Assembly: GCF_003364295.1 (NCBI RefSeq)
Contig: NZ_NXLO01000002.1
Location: 62,001-126,000 of the forward strand
Direction of reading: 5' to 3'
Source of the DNA: Helicobacter sp. MIT 99-5507
GTDB taxonomy: Bacteria > Campylobacterota > Campylobacteria > Campylobacterales > Helicobacteraceae
Length of the DNA stretch: 64,000 bases
The notes under the pieces are model-generated. The model searched no databases and was not told where the DNA came from. It saw nothing but the letters and a program-made list of their open reading frames with translations. The first letter of the stretch is position 1, and each line of letters opens with the position of its first letter. A program made the translations under genes and the position numbers. Of this stretch, positions 39,584-48,817 are shown in pieces.

Positions 39584-41769
39584 CTAAAATCTAATTTATT
39601 ATCTTTGCAAGATACCTGTATTTTTGCATTATCTTTTAGATTCCCAAATAACAATAACTCACTAAGTGGGGTTTTGATATGAATATCAAGCAATCTTGCA
39701 ATCTCTCTTGCACCCAAACTTCTGTCAAAATTAAGTGAGAGCAAATAATCATACACATTTGCATTAAGTTGAAGTGTTACATTTTTTAGCTGTGAATTTA
39801 AATCTTGTATTTGTTTTTTGATGATTAGTTTCAAACAATTATCATCTAAATTATTGAAATGACAAATACAATCAATTCGATTTTTTAGCTCCGGTGAAAA
39901 TAAATCTTTTATAGACTTATCATGTGAAGAATTTTTATCCATACCAAAACCAAGAGTTGGAAGATTTTTTGCTGTGATATTTGAAGTCATTATAATAATC
40001 ACATTTCTAAAATCAGCCTTATTGCCGCTATTATCAGTCAATGTAGCGTTATCAAATACTTGAAGAAGTAGATTATAAATACTCTCATGGGCTTTTTCTA
40101 TTTCATCTAAAAGCAATACACAATGTGGAGTTTTACGAATAGATTCTACTAATAACCCACCTTGTTCAAAGCCAACATATCCTGCTGGAGCGCCAATAAG
40201 CCTAGAAATAGTATGAGATTCTGCATATTCACTCATATCAAATCGTAAAAAATTGATATTTAGATTTAGTGCTAATTCTTTTGCTAGCTCACTTTTTCCT
40301 ACACCACTTGCACCTGTAAATAAAAATACACCGATTGGTTTATTTGCATTTCCAAGTCCTGCTTTATTCTTTAGCAGGCTTTTATACAAAGATTCTATTG
40401 CTTCGCTTTGTCCAAAGATTCTACTTTGCAAACGTTTTTTTAGTGATTTTAACAATACTTTTTCATCTAGATTCTGTGATAGCGGTAATTTTGTATTTTT
40501 TGATACTAAAAATTCAATATCAGCTCTATTGATTTTTATTTTTTTAGATTTTTCTTTTTTGGATTTTGTTTTGCCATAGATTTTAAAATAAGCGCCAGCT
40601 TCATCCAACAAATCAATAGCTTTATCGGGCAAGAATCTATCATTTATAAATTTATTTGATAAAACAACACAAGATTCTATTGCCTCTTTGCTATATGAAA
40701 CATTGTGAAATTTTTCATAAATTGGGGAGAGTGATGATAATATTTTGATTGCATCTTCATTGCTTGGCTCATCTACATTAATCTTTGCAAAACGACGAGA
40801 AAGAGCTTTGTCTTTATCAAAATGATTTCTAAATTCGCTATGAGTTGTAGCACCAATACATCTAAGTGTGCCATTTGCAAGTGCTGGCTTTAATAAGTTT
40901 GAAACATCAATGCTTCCTCCACTTGTGCTGCCCGCCCCAACAATCGTATGAATCTCATCAATAAAGATAATAGCATTGTTAATATTTTCTAATGTATTTA
41001 AAATATCTTTTATTCGCTTTTCAAAATCACCTCTATATTTTGTCCCTGCAAGAAGAGCGCCTAAATCAAGCGCATAAATCTTGCAATCTTTCATCTCATT
41101 TATCACATCATTATTTGCGATATTTAAGGCAATCCCTTCTGCAATAGCAGTTTTACCAACGCCTGGCTCACCAACTAAAAGGGGATTATTTTTCTTTCTT
41201 CTACATAATACTTCACAAACTCGCTTTATCTCTTCATCTCTACCAATAACAGGATCTATTTTGCCACTTTTTGCAAGACTAACAAGCTCTCTAGTATATA
41301 GCTCTAATGGATTATTTGCTTTATCTATTTGATTTCCCTTGTCTTTATCCATATTTGTTATAGATTCTAAAATATCTACTCTTTGAATATTTTGAGATTC
41401 TAATAACATAGTGCTATATGCTTTTTTATCATATGTAATTGCAATAAGTAAATCATAAATATCAACCAAAGGTTTATTTGCGCTATTTGATAGATTTATC
41501 ATTGTAGAAAAAATATTTTCTAAAGGTGCTGTATATATAGGTTTTTGAAGTTCGATTGACTTTTGTATAAAAGTATGTAAATAATTTAATGTTTGCATAT
41601 GAAGTTCATCTGTATCACCACCTAAATTTTTTATAAAATTATTTGCATTAGTATCATCTAATAATGATAAAAAAATATGCTCTGTTGTGATTATATTGTG
41701 TCCTAATTCTTGCGCTAAAGTAAATGCATTATTTATCACTTTATGCAAATTATCATCTATTTTTTTCAC
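39574..41769 (-). CDS. clpA: ATP-dependent Clp protease ATP-binding subunit ClpA
   Basis: A Hsp100 unfoldase of 731 residues. The N-domain repeats begin with [20 protein letters not shown]. The first AAA domain has [20 protein letters not shown] and [16 protein letters not shown]; the second has [38 protein letters not shown] and [17 protein letters not shown]. There is no ClpB middle coiled coil, so this is ClpA. It works with ClpP, while the adjacent ClpS delivers N-degron substrates. Its start overlaps the clpS stop by one base. Confidence 0.95.
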   Translation of the reverse strand: MKKIDDNLHKVINNAFTLAQELGHNIITTEHIFLSLLDDTNANNFIKNLGGDTDELHMQTLNYLHTFIQKSIELQKPIYTAPLENIFSTMINLSNSANKPLVDIYDLLIAITYDKKAYSTMLLESQNIQRVDILESITNMDKDKGNQIDKANNPLELYTRELVSLAKSGKIDPVIGRDEEIKRVCEVLCRRKKNNPLLVGEPGVGKTAIAEGIALNIANNDVINEMKDCKIYALDLGALLAGTKYRGDFEKRIKDILNTLENINNAIIFIDEIHTIVGAGSTSGGSIDVSNLLKPALANGTLRCIGATTHSEFRNHFDKDKALSRRFAKINVDEPSNEDAIKILSSLSPIYEKFHNVSYSKEAIESCVVLSNKFINDRFLPDKAIDLLDEAGAYFKIYGKTKSKKEKSKKIKINRADIEFLVSKNTKLPLSQNLDEKVLLKSLKKRLQSRIFGQSEAIESLYKSLLKNKAGLGNANKPIGVFLFTGASGVGKSELAKELALNLNINFLRFDMSEYAESHTISRLIGAPAGYVGFEQGGLLVESIRKTPHCVLLLDEIEKAHESIYNLLLQVFDNATLTDNSGNKADFRNVIIIMTSNITAKNLPTLGFGMDKNSSHDKSIKDLFSPELKNRIDCICHFNNLDDNCLKLIIKKQIQDLNSQLKNVTLQLNANVYDYLLSLNFDRSLGAREIARLLDIHIKTPLSELLLFGNLKDNAKIQVSCKDNKLDFRHF

Positions 41770-42059
41770 TACTCTTCCTCTACTATTATTCTTAGTGGGA
41801 ATCCAGCTTGCCTAGATTTTTGTATAGCGATATTTGCTTTTGTTTGTGCTATATCATATGTATAGATTCCACATATTCCTCTGCCATTATTATGAATCTC
41901 AAGCATAATATTTGTCGCTTCGCTTGTATTTTTATCAAACACATCTTTTAATACAGATACAACAAAATCTTGGGTTGTGTAATCGTCATTTAACATCACG
42001 ACTTTTGACATTTTTGGTAAGACTAATCTAGTATCAACTTCGCTTTTGTAATCATGCAT
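41769..42059 (-). CDS. clpS: ClpA adaptor protein ClpS
   Basis: A protein of 96 residues that recognises N-terminal hydrophobic residues and hands substrates to ClpA. The family core is intact: KVVMLNDDYTTQDFVVSVLK, VFDKNTSEATNIMLEIHNNG, GICGIYTYDIAQTKANIAIQ. The start ATG at 42059 follows AAGGAAG. Confidence 0.95.
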   Translation of the reverse strand: MHDYKSEVDTRLVLPKMSKVVMLNDDYTTQDFVVSVLKDVFDKNTSEATNIMLEIHNNGRGICGIYTYDIAQTKANIAIQKSRQAGFPLRIIVEEE

Positions 42060-42085
42060 TATTATTAACTTCCTTGCAAAAAGTA

Positions 42086-42091
42086 ATTATA
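42086..42091 (-). promoter_or_regulatory. -10 element for clpS-clpA
   Basis: On the minus strand this is a perfect TATAAT, preceded by AGA. It is about 27 bases from the clpS ATG, giving a leader of about 20 bases that includes the AAGGAAG site. Confidence 0.5.
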
Positions 42092-42237
42092 TCTATTTTT
42101 GAATTTTAACATTACAAATATCAAATACAATTATATACACAAATTTTTAGATAGCATTTACCTTAAAATTTAGCTTGATTTGTTATTTTTTATTTTAGAA
42201 TCCATATTTTGATATTTAAAATTAAGGGAAGAAAAGA

Positions 42238-43509
42238 TTGATTACACAGGATTCTATTATACAACTTGCACAAAAATACAAAACTCCGCTATATATTTAT
42301 GATTTTGATGGAATAAAAGATAGAGTATTGGAATTTAAACAAGCATTTAAAGCTAGAAAATCTTTACTTTGTTATGCACTAAAAGCAAATTCAAATCTAT
42401 CATTGCTATCATTTTTAGCAAAACTAGATTGTGGTGCGGATTGTGTATCTATAAATGAAGTAAAAAAAGCAATTCTTGCTGGAATCCCAAAATACAAGAT
42501 TATTTATAGCGGAGTTGGAAAAAATGATGATGATATAAAAGAAGCCCTAGATTCTGATATATTGTTTATAAATGTAGAATCTAAGATGGAATTATTAAGG
42601 ATAGAATCTATTGCAAAAGCGATGAATAAACATGCAAGAATTAGCATTAGAGTAAATCCCGATGTAGATGCAAAAACTCACCCTTACATATCAACAGGAT
42701 TAAGAGAAAATAAATTTGGCGTAGATATGGAGAGTGCAAAAGCTATGTATATATACGCAAATAATTCAAAACATCTAAATCCAATAGGCATACACTTTCA
42801 TATAGGCAGTCAGCTATTAGATTCTACTCCAATCATGCAAAGTATGGAAAAAATAGTGGATTTAGTATTTCTTTTGTTAGCATTAAAGATTGATTTAAAA
42901 TTCATCGATATAGGTGGCGGAATAGGCATAAAATATGAAAATGAAGAGACAATAGATTTATATTCTTATGCACAAGGAATCTTAAAAGCACTAAATGGAC
43001 TTGATCTAAGTATCATTGTAGAACCAGGGCGATATATAGTAGGAAATAATGGAATCTTAGTATCAAAAGTAATCTATGAAAAATACAATAAAGGCAAGAG
43101 ATTCTGCATTATTGATGCAGCTATGAATGACTTGCTTCGACCTTCGCTTTATAATGCAAAACATGGCATAACTCACATAAGCATAGATAGCAAATCTTTA
43201 GAAATTCCACCAATATTGAGTGAAAAAAATGATTTTATAGATAAAGCTGATATTGTTGGACCAATTTGTGAGAGTGGCGATTATCTAGCAAAAGATATTA
43301 TTTTACCACCTACAAAAAGTGGAGATTTGATAGTGATACAATCTGCTGGAGCATATGGTTTTAGTATGTCAAGTAATTACAATTCAAGAACAAAATGTGC
43401 TGAAGTAGCTTTGATTGAAGGTAAAGAAAAGCTGATTTGTAAAAGAGAGAGCTTTGAGGATTTAATCGCGAAAGAAAAGCCTTATTTGGGAGATAATGAT
43501 GAATTTTAA
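42238..43509 (+). CDS. lysA: Diaminopimelate decarboxylase
   Basis: A PLP enzyme of 423 residues making lysine from meso-diaminopimelate. The PLP lysine lies in LLCYALKANSNLSLL. HFHIGSQLLDSTP, FIDIGGGIGIKYENEE, IVEPGRYIVGNNG, VGPICESGDYLAKD and GAYGFSMSSNYNSRTK are all intact. The start is TTG at 42238 after AAGGGAAG. It overlaps pheA by 14 bases. Confidence 0.95.
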   Translation: MITQDSIIQLAQKYKTPLYIYDFDGIKDRVLEFKQAFKARKSLLCYALKANSNLSLLSFLAKLDCGADCVSINEVKKAILAGIPKYKIIYSGVGKNDDDIKEALDSDILFINVESKMELLRIESIAKAMNKHARISIRVNPDVDAKTHPYISTGLRENKFGVDMESAKAMYIYANNSKHLNPIGIHFHIGSQLLDSTPIMQSMEKIVDLVFLLLALKIDLKFIDIGGGIGIKYENEETIDLYSYAQGILKALNGLDLSIIVEPGRYIVGNNGILVSKVIYEKYNKGKRFCIIDAAMNDLLRPSLYNAKHGITHISIDSKSLEIPPILSEKNDFIDKADIVGPICESGDYLAKDIILPPTKSGDLIVIQSAGAYGFSMSSNYNSRTKCAEVALIEGKEKLICKRESFEDLIAKEKPYLGDNDEF

Positions 43510-44575
43510 AGAGCTAAGAAAAAAGATTGATAAAATCGATGATGAAATACTAAATCTTCTTGATAAAAGAATGGGAATCGTAAAAGAAATAGGACAATTA
43601 AAACTAAAATCAAATGTAGCAATCTATCACCCAAAAAGAGAAAAAGAAATAATCTATCGATTAATAGGGCAAAACAAAACAAATATCACACAAAAAGGAA
43701 TTGAGGCAATCTATCAAGAAATATTTGCAACAAGCAGATTCTTAGAATTGCCACAAAGAGTTGCATTTTTGGGACCTATTGGGAGTTTTACACATCAAGT
43801 TGCAGTAGAAAAATTTGGCAAATTAAGCGAATACATATCAAGCAACAATATAGAATCCATCTTTAAATCTGTAGCAAATGGTAGCGTAAAATACGGCGTA
43901 ATTCCTATCGAAAATAATAGCAATGGAATTGTAGGCGAAAGTCTTGATTATCTAGCAAAATATGATGTAAAAATCGTAGCAGAAGCAAATCTCTCTATCC
44001 ATCATAGTTTTGCTTCAAATGAAAAATTAATATCAAATATCAAAAAAGTATTTTCAAAAGATATTGCATTTGGGCAATGTAGAGATTTTTTGAATAATTA
44101 CTCACTTCAAAATGTAGAATTAATTCCTCTAGATTCTACTGCAAAAGCTGCAAAAACAGCCTCTATTACACCAAATAGTGCTGCAATATGCTCAAATATC
44201 GCTGCAAAAATATGCAATCTACCAATAATGTTTGAAAATATCGAAGATAGCAGTGAAAATACAACTAGATTTTTTATCATTAGTGATTTTAAGACAAATT
44301 CTACAAATAATGATAAAACTTCGCTATGTGCATTTATAAACAATTCAGATAAGCCAGGAACGCTAGCAAAACTACTTTATGAATTTAATAAAAAAAATAT
44401 AAATTTAATAAAGCTAGAATCTCGTCCTTTGCATAAAAATAAAGGGTTTAGCTTTTGGTTTTATATAGAATTTGAAGGGCATATTGATGATTGCAATATA
44501 AAAGAAATCTTTGAACTTAAGAAAAATAAATTAAAATGGCTAGGAAGTTATACAAAAGATAAATTAAAGGATTAG
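43496..44575 (+). CDS. pheA: Chorismate mutase/prephenate dehydratase
   Basis: A P-protein of 359 residues for phenylalanine synthesis. The AroQ mutase domain at residues 1-90 shows LRKKIDKIDDEILNLLDKRM. The prephenate dehydratase at about 95-270 has FLGPIGSFTHQVAVEKFG, GVIPIENNSNGIVGESLD and ENTTRFFIIS with the catalytic TRF. The C-terminal ACT domain has GTLAKLLYEFNKKNINLIKL and ESRPLHKNKGFSFWFYIEFE, the Phe-binding ESRP motif, so feedback inhibition is likely. Confidence 0.95.
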   Translation: MMNFKELRKKIDKIDDEILNLLDKRMGIVKEIGQLKLKSNVAIYHPKREKEIIYRLIGQNKTNITQKGIEAIYQEIFATSRFLELPQRVAFLGPIGSFTHQVAVEKFGKLSEYISSNNIESIFKSVANGSVKYGVIPIENNSNGIVGESLDYLAKYDVKIVAEANLSIHHSFASNEKLISNIKKVFSKDIAFGQCRDFLNNYSLQNVELIPLDSTAKAAKTASITPNSAAICSNIAAKICNLPIMFENIEDSSENTTRFFIISDFKTNSTNNDKTSLCAFINNSDKPGTLAKLLYEFNKKNINLIKLESRPLHKNKGFSFWFYIEFEGHIDDCNIKEIFELKKNKLKWLGSYTKDKLKD

Positions 44576-44577
44576 CT

Positions 44578-45336
44578 TTGAGATTAGGTGTAAATATAGA
44601 TCATATAGCAACTTTAAGAGAAGCAAGAAAGATAAATTATCCAGATCCTCTTGAGGCGATATTTATCGTAAAAAATGCAGGGGCAGACCAAATCACTTTG
44701 CATTTAAGAGAAGATAGAAGACATATAAATGATGATGATGTGCGAAAAATCATAGAATCTCATCAAATAAAAATAAATATAGAATCTAGCACAAATAAAC
44801 AAATCATTGATTATTTAATTAGTCTAAAACCTCATTCAATCACATTAGTGCCAGAAAATAGAATGGAAGTCACCACAGAAGGTGGATTGAAAATCACAGA
44901 TAACATAAAAGAAGTAGTAAAAAAAATAAAAGATAGTGGTATTAAAACTTCGCTTTTTATTGATGCTTGCGATGATGAAATACAAAAAGCAAAAGAATGC
45001 AACACTGATGCTATCGAGCTACATACAGGGCTTTTTAGTAATCTTTATTTGATACTAAATACAAATCTAAATCTTACTTGCAATAAATTAGATATAAAAA
45101 ACCCGCTTCAAAAATATCAAGAGATTCTAAAAAATATAAATGATTGTGCAAAATTTGCAAAAAATCTAGGGCTTGAAGTGTATGCAGGGCATGGACTAAA
45201 CTATCAAAATGTAGGCGAGATTGTAAAAATAGATGAAATCACAGAGTTAAATATTGGGCATAGCATCATTGCAAGAGCAGTATTTTGCGGACTTGAAAAT
45301 GCAATAAAAGAAATGCTAGCTTTAATAAAAAAATGA
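44578..45336 (+). CDS. pdxJ: Pyridoxine 5'-phosphate synthase
   Basis: A TIM-barrel enzyme of 252 residues that forms pyridoxine phosphate from DXP and the PdxA product. It starts RLGVNIDHIATLREARKINY, with GADQITLHLREDRRHINDDD, ITLVPENRMEVTTEGGL and VYAGHGLNYQNVGEIVKID. The start is TTG at 44578. pdxA overlaps its end by 4 bases, so two steps of vitamin B6 synthesis are coupled. Confidence 0.96.
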   Translation: MRLGVNIDHIATLREARKINYPDPLEAIFIVKNAGADQITLHLREDRRHINDDDVRKIIESHQIKINIESSTNKQIIDYLISLKPHSITLVPENRMEVTTEGGLKITDNIKEVVKKIKDSGIKTSLFIDACDDEIQKAKECNTDAIELHTGLFSNLYLILNTNLNLTCNKLDIKNPLQKYQEILKNINDCAKFAKNLGLEVYAGHGLNYQNVGEIVKIDEITELNIGHSIIARAVFCGLENAIKEMLALIKK

Positions 45337-46280
45337 AAAAAATTGCAATTAGTATTGGCGATATAAATGGCATAGGTATAGAAATCGCCTTAAAATCACA
45401 TAAAAAAATATCAAAACTATGCAAGCCTGTTTATTTTGTAGATGATGAGATTTTAAGTGCTGCAAGTAAGATTCTAAAAATAGAGATTCCAAAGGATTTT
45501 AAAAATAAAAATATCAAAAAACATCTATCAAAAGAATTTAGAGATTCCATAAAAAATAAAGATTGCAAGCTAATAAATCCTGCAAAAATCACAAAAGAAA
45601 GTGGCGAGTATAGCTTTACTAGCTTAAAATGTGCATTAGATTCTGTTATACAAAAACAAAATGACGCCTTGCTTACTCTACCTATACACAAAAAAGCATG
45701 GAATCTAGCAGGAATAGATTATGTTGGGCATACGGATTTTTTAAGTCATTATTTTAATGATAGCGGAATAATGATGCTTGGTTGTAAAAAGATGTTTGTA
45801 GCATTATTTAGTGATCATATTCCATTATCTAAAGTGGCAAGCAAAATAGAATTTGAAAGCTTATGTAATTTTTTTGAGCGATTTTATAAAAGCTTTAAAT
45901 GCAAAAAAGCATTGGTGCTAGGACTAAATCCTCATGCTGGAGATGGCGGAGTGCTAGGAAATGAAGATAAAATCATAAATAAGGCAATAGAATATACAAA
46001 TAAAAAACTAAATAAAAATATTTTTTTTGGTGCAATTTCTCCTGATGTTGCATTTAGTGAAGAAAATAGAAAAAAATACCAAGTTTTTATAGCAATGTAT
46101 CATGATCAAGGGCTAATTCCACTAAAAGCACTTTATTTTGAAGAAAGCATAAATATAACGCTTGGTTTGCCAATCTTACGCTCATCAGTGGATCATGGAG
46201 TGGCATTTGATATTGCATACCAAAACAAAGCTAAAACAAAGAGCTATTTAAATGCACTAGATTTTCTTATAAAAAATTAG
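45333..46280 (+). CDS. pdxA: 4-hydroxythreonine-4-phosphate dehydrogenase
   Basis: A protein of 315 residues that oxidises 4-phosphohydroxythreonine for PdxJ. It has ISIGDINGIGIEIALKSHKK, the metal histidines in DYVGHTDFLSHYF and YHDQGLIPLKALYFEE, LGLNPHAGDGGVLGNED and LRSSVDHGVAFDIAYQ. An A/T-rich run near 46021 (T8) lies within the frame without disrupting it. Confidence 0.95.
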   Translation: MKKIAISIGDINGIGIEIALKSHKKISKLCKPVYFVDDEILSAASKILKIEIPKDFKNKNIKKHLSKEFRDSIKNKDCKLINPAKITKESGEYSFTSLKCALDSVIQKQNDALLTLPIHKKAWNLAGIDYVGHTDFLSHYFNDSGIMMLGCKKMFVALFSDHIPLSKVASKIEFESLCNFFERFYKSFKCKKALVLGLNPHAGDGGVLGNEDKIINKAIEYTNKKLNKNIFFGAISPDVAFSEENRKKYQVFIAMYHDQGLIPLKALYFEESINITLGLPILRSSVDHGVAFDIAYQNKAKTKSYLNALDFLIKN

Positions 46281-46330
46281 CAAATATAAAAGCACTTAAA
46301 AAAATATTAAATTAAAGCTATATTGATTTT

Positions 46331-48337
46331 TTAAATAACTAGCCCTGCTTCTTTTAAAAATATCGATGGAATATAATTAGTATTTTTTATAGAATCTTTA
46401 TTTGCATATGAAAAATATATATTGTATTTGGCACGAGTAGCTGCTACATAAAATAATCTTCTTTCTTCCTCTAAGCTTCCATTTTTAGATATAAGTTTCA
46501 TATTTGGGAATCTTCCCTCCATCAAATCTATCACATATACATCATCAAACTCTAAACCTTTTGAAGCATGAATTGTAAGCAAATTTACACCATCGCCATT
46601 GCTAGATTCTGCGCTATTTAATGTGATTGAATTGAGGAATCTTCCTAAATCATCATAGCTTTTTGATAGATTATATAGGATTTTTATTTTTCTATCGATA
46701 TTATTTTTTTCCTCATCAATCTTTTCTTTTTGCAATATTTTGTATTTATTTTTGATTCTACTAATGCTTACACTTTCTTTTATTGCACCAAAAAAATCAC
46801 TATTTAAAATACCATTAAATAGCGTATCAAGGCTATTATATTTCATATTAAATAGATTATAAAATTTATCTAAAAATATTGCACTATCCATCTTTAACTT
46901 TGGATGAGATAACAAAAGATGAGAAGCAAAATTTTTACTAAGTGCTTTATTAAATCTAGCAGAATCTTCTTCTATAAATATATCATCAAATAGCCCAAGT
47001 TGTGCATTTTTTAATCTATTTTGATATGGCTTTTTTATATTTTTTGGATTAAATAATCCCTTTTTTATATCGCCATCACCTAGATTGATAAGACAATCAT
47101 AAATATCTTTTGCGATACTCTCCCCTATACCATTTCCAATGGACAATACATGCACAAAAGCCATCATATCATGCTTATTAAAAAAGAGATTTAAAATATC
47201 AATAAAAAGGCTGATTTCTTTACTCTCAAAAAAGCTTCTACCGCCTTTTTTCTTCACACCAATTCCAAGTTCCCGCAAAGCTGCTTCTATATAATCAGAG
47301 CTTACATTGTTTCTAAAGATTATTGCAATATTATTTAGATTTGTTTTAGAATCTCTAATATGCCTTGCTATAAATTGATATTGCTCTTTTGTGTCCTCAA
47401 ATTTTAGCACTTCAACTATAGAATCTTTCACATCTTTTAAAACTTCTAAATGTTTTGGATAGATTCTAGGATTATTTGAAATGACTTTATTTGCAATATC
47501 TAATATTTTGCTACTTGAGCGATAATTTTTAGTCAAACTAAATATATTTGCATTGCTACATCTATCTTTAAATGATGCAATTATCCCTATATCAGAACCA
47601 TTAAAAGCATAAATACTTTGGTCATAATCGCCTACACAAAAAAGAGATTTTGCCTTTGTATTGAATATAATGCTATTTTGCAAATAATTTGTATCTTGGT
47701 ATTCATCAACTAAAATCTCCTCAAAATACATAGAATCTTCTTTTATCAAATCCCGATATAAAAGCAGTAAATCATCATAAGATGCGTAGTTATAATATTT
47801 TTTTAATTCCATAAACTCCATAAATACATCATCATAGATTGGAGCATAGATTTCATGCTCACTAGAATAATTTATTATAAAATCAACAAAACTACCACTA
47901 GAGCTATTTAAATAAAGTGAAAATAAATCATACAAATAATCTGCTTTATATGGTGGAGATGAGCCAATATCACTAAAGATTCTATTGTTATAAATACTTC
48001 TAAGCAAGACTTTTAATTCTTTTGGTTGCTTTAGTAGAATCTTGTGATTATCCTTTAGATACCTATATGCGATAGCATGAAATGTGCCTGCTTGGATATT
48101 TTTTAAGATATCTTTTGGAAAATAAGATTCTAGTCGTTTTATCATCTCACTTGAAGCTTTATTTGTAAAAGTAAGCAACATAATCTTATTTGCCTCTACA
48201 CCATTTTGCAATAAATATGCAATCCTGCCAACTATAGTAGAAGTTTTTCCAGTGCCAGCACTAGCTATAATTAGATTGTATCCACAAGGAGCACAAGCAG
48301 CATCTAACTGCTCTTTATTTAATAAACTTAATGGCAA
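46331..48337 (-). CDS. uvrD: UvrD/Rep-type DNA helicase
   Basis: A superfamily 1A helicase of 668 residues. Motif Ia region LTFTNKASSEMIKRLESYFP follows the P-loop IASAGTGKTSTIVGRIAYLL. Motif II is LVDEYQDTNYLQ, motif III VGDYDQSIYAFNGSD, motif IV NYRSSSKILD, motif V LLTIHASKGLEFDDVYVIDL and motif VI EERRLFYVAATRAKYNIYFS. It probably serves repair or fork restart. The TTG at 48337 directly follows the fliW stop, so reinitiation coupling is likely. The frame is intact. Confidence 0.9.
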   Translation of the reverse strand: MPLSLLNKEQLDAACAPCGYNLIIASAGTGKTSTIVGRIAYLLQNGVEANKIMLLTFTNKASSEMIKRLESYFPKDILKNIQAGTFHAIAYRYLKDNHKILLKQPKELKVLLRSIYNNRIFSDIGSSPPYKADYLYDLFSLYLNSSSGSFVDFIINYSSEHEIYAPIYDDVFMEFMELKKYYNYASYDDLLLLYRDLIKEDSMYFEEILVDEYQDTNYLQNSIIFNTKAKSLFCVGDYDQSIYAFNGSDIGIIASFKDRCSNANIFSLTKNYRSSSKILDIANKVISNNPRIYPKHLEVLKDVKDSIVEVLKFEDTKEQYQFIARHIRDSKTNLNNIAIIFRNNVSSDYIEAALRELGIGVKKKGGRSFFESKEISLFIDILNLFFNKHDMMAFVHVLSIGNGIGESIAKDIYDCLINLGDGDIKKGLFNPKNIKKPYQNRLKNAQLGLFDDIFIEEDSARFNKALSKNFASHLLLSHPKLKMDSAIFLDKFYNLFNMKYNSLDTLFNGILNSDFFGAIKESVSISRIKNKYKILQKEKIDEEKNNIDRKIKILYNLSKSYDDLGRFLNSITLNSAESSNGDGVNLLTIHASKGLEFDDVYVIDLMEGRFPNMKLISKNGSLEEERRLFYVAATRAKYNIYFSYANKDSIKNTNYIPSIFLKEAGLVI

Positions 48338-48715
48338 TTATTTAGCAAACAATTTTAGAGATTCTAGTTTTGAAAATTGTGGATAATGCAATGGAGATAG
48401 CACTAATTGAATTGCTTTTTTATTTGTATGATTAAAAATTATTGGGGCAATAAATTGCACCTTAGAATCTTCAAGTGGATTTTGCAATACAAGCATACAA
48501 TAAATTTCAATTTGACTGTCATCTTTTAAATCTAGCAGAATCTTTGCATAATATGGAATCTCAAAAGAATACGATTTAAGCAAAAATGGATTTACCAAAG
48601 TCCAAGTATAACCCTCTTTACTATTAATATTTGCAAAACAATCATCAATTTTATTAAACTCTAATAAACTAACATCTTCAAAGCCAAGTATTGGCGAAAC
48701 TAAGTCAAAAACCAC
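48338..48715 (-). CDS. fliW: Flagellar assembly factor FliW
   Basis: A protein of 125 residues that binds CsrA and flagellin to couple flagellin translation to secretion. Recognisable features: SPILGFEDVSLLEFNKIDDC near the start, WTLVNPFLLKSYSFEIP, CMLVLQNPLEDSKVQFIAPI and QLVLSPLHYPQF. The start is GTG at 48715 after AGGA. It is divergent from valS, as with H. pylori HP1154/HP1153. No csrA gene is in the window. Confidence 0.85.
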   Translation of the reverse strand: MVFDLVSPILGFEDVSLLEFNKIDDCFANINSKEGYTWTLVNPFLLKSYSFEIPYYAKILLDLKDDSQIEIYCMLVLQNPLEDSKVQFIAPIIFNHTNKKAIQLVLSPLHYPQFSKLESLKLFAK

Positions 48716-48817
48716 ACTGCATTCCTAGTATTAATTTATTTTTGGATAAAATAAAAACTCCAAAATTACAAATCTAGTTAAGCAATTTTTATACCAAAAA
48801 AATTAAGGCTCTAAAAT

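Noticed and set aside
46020-46030. T8 run in pdxA as a contingency repeat
   Set aside because: Housekeeping gene, intact frame, ordinary for the base composition.
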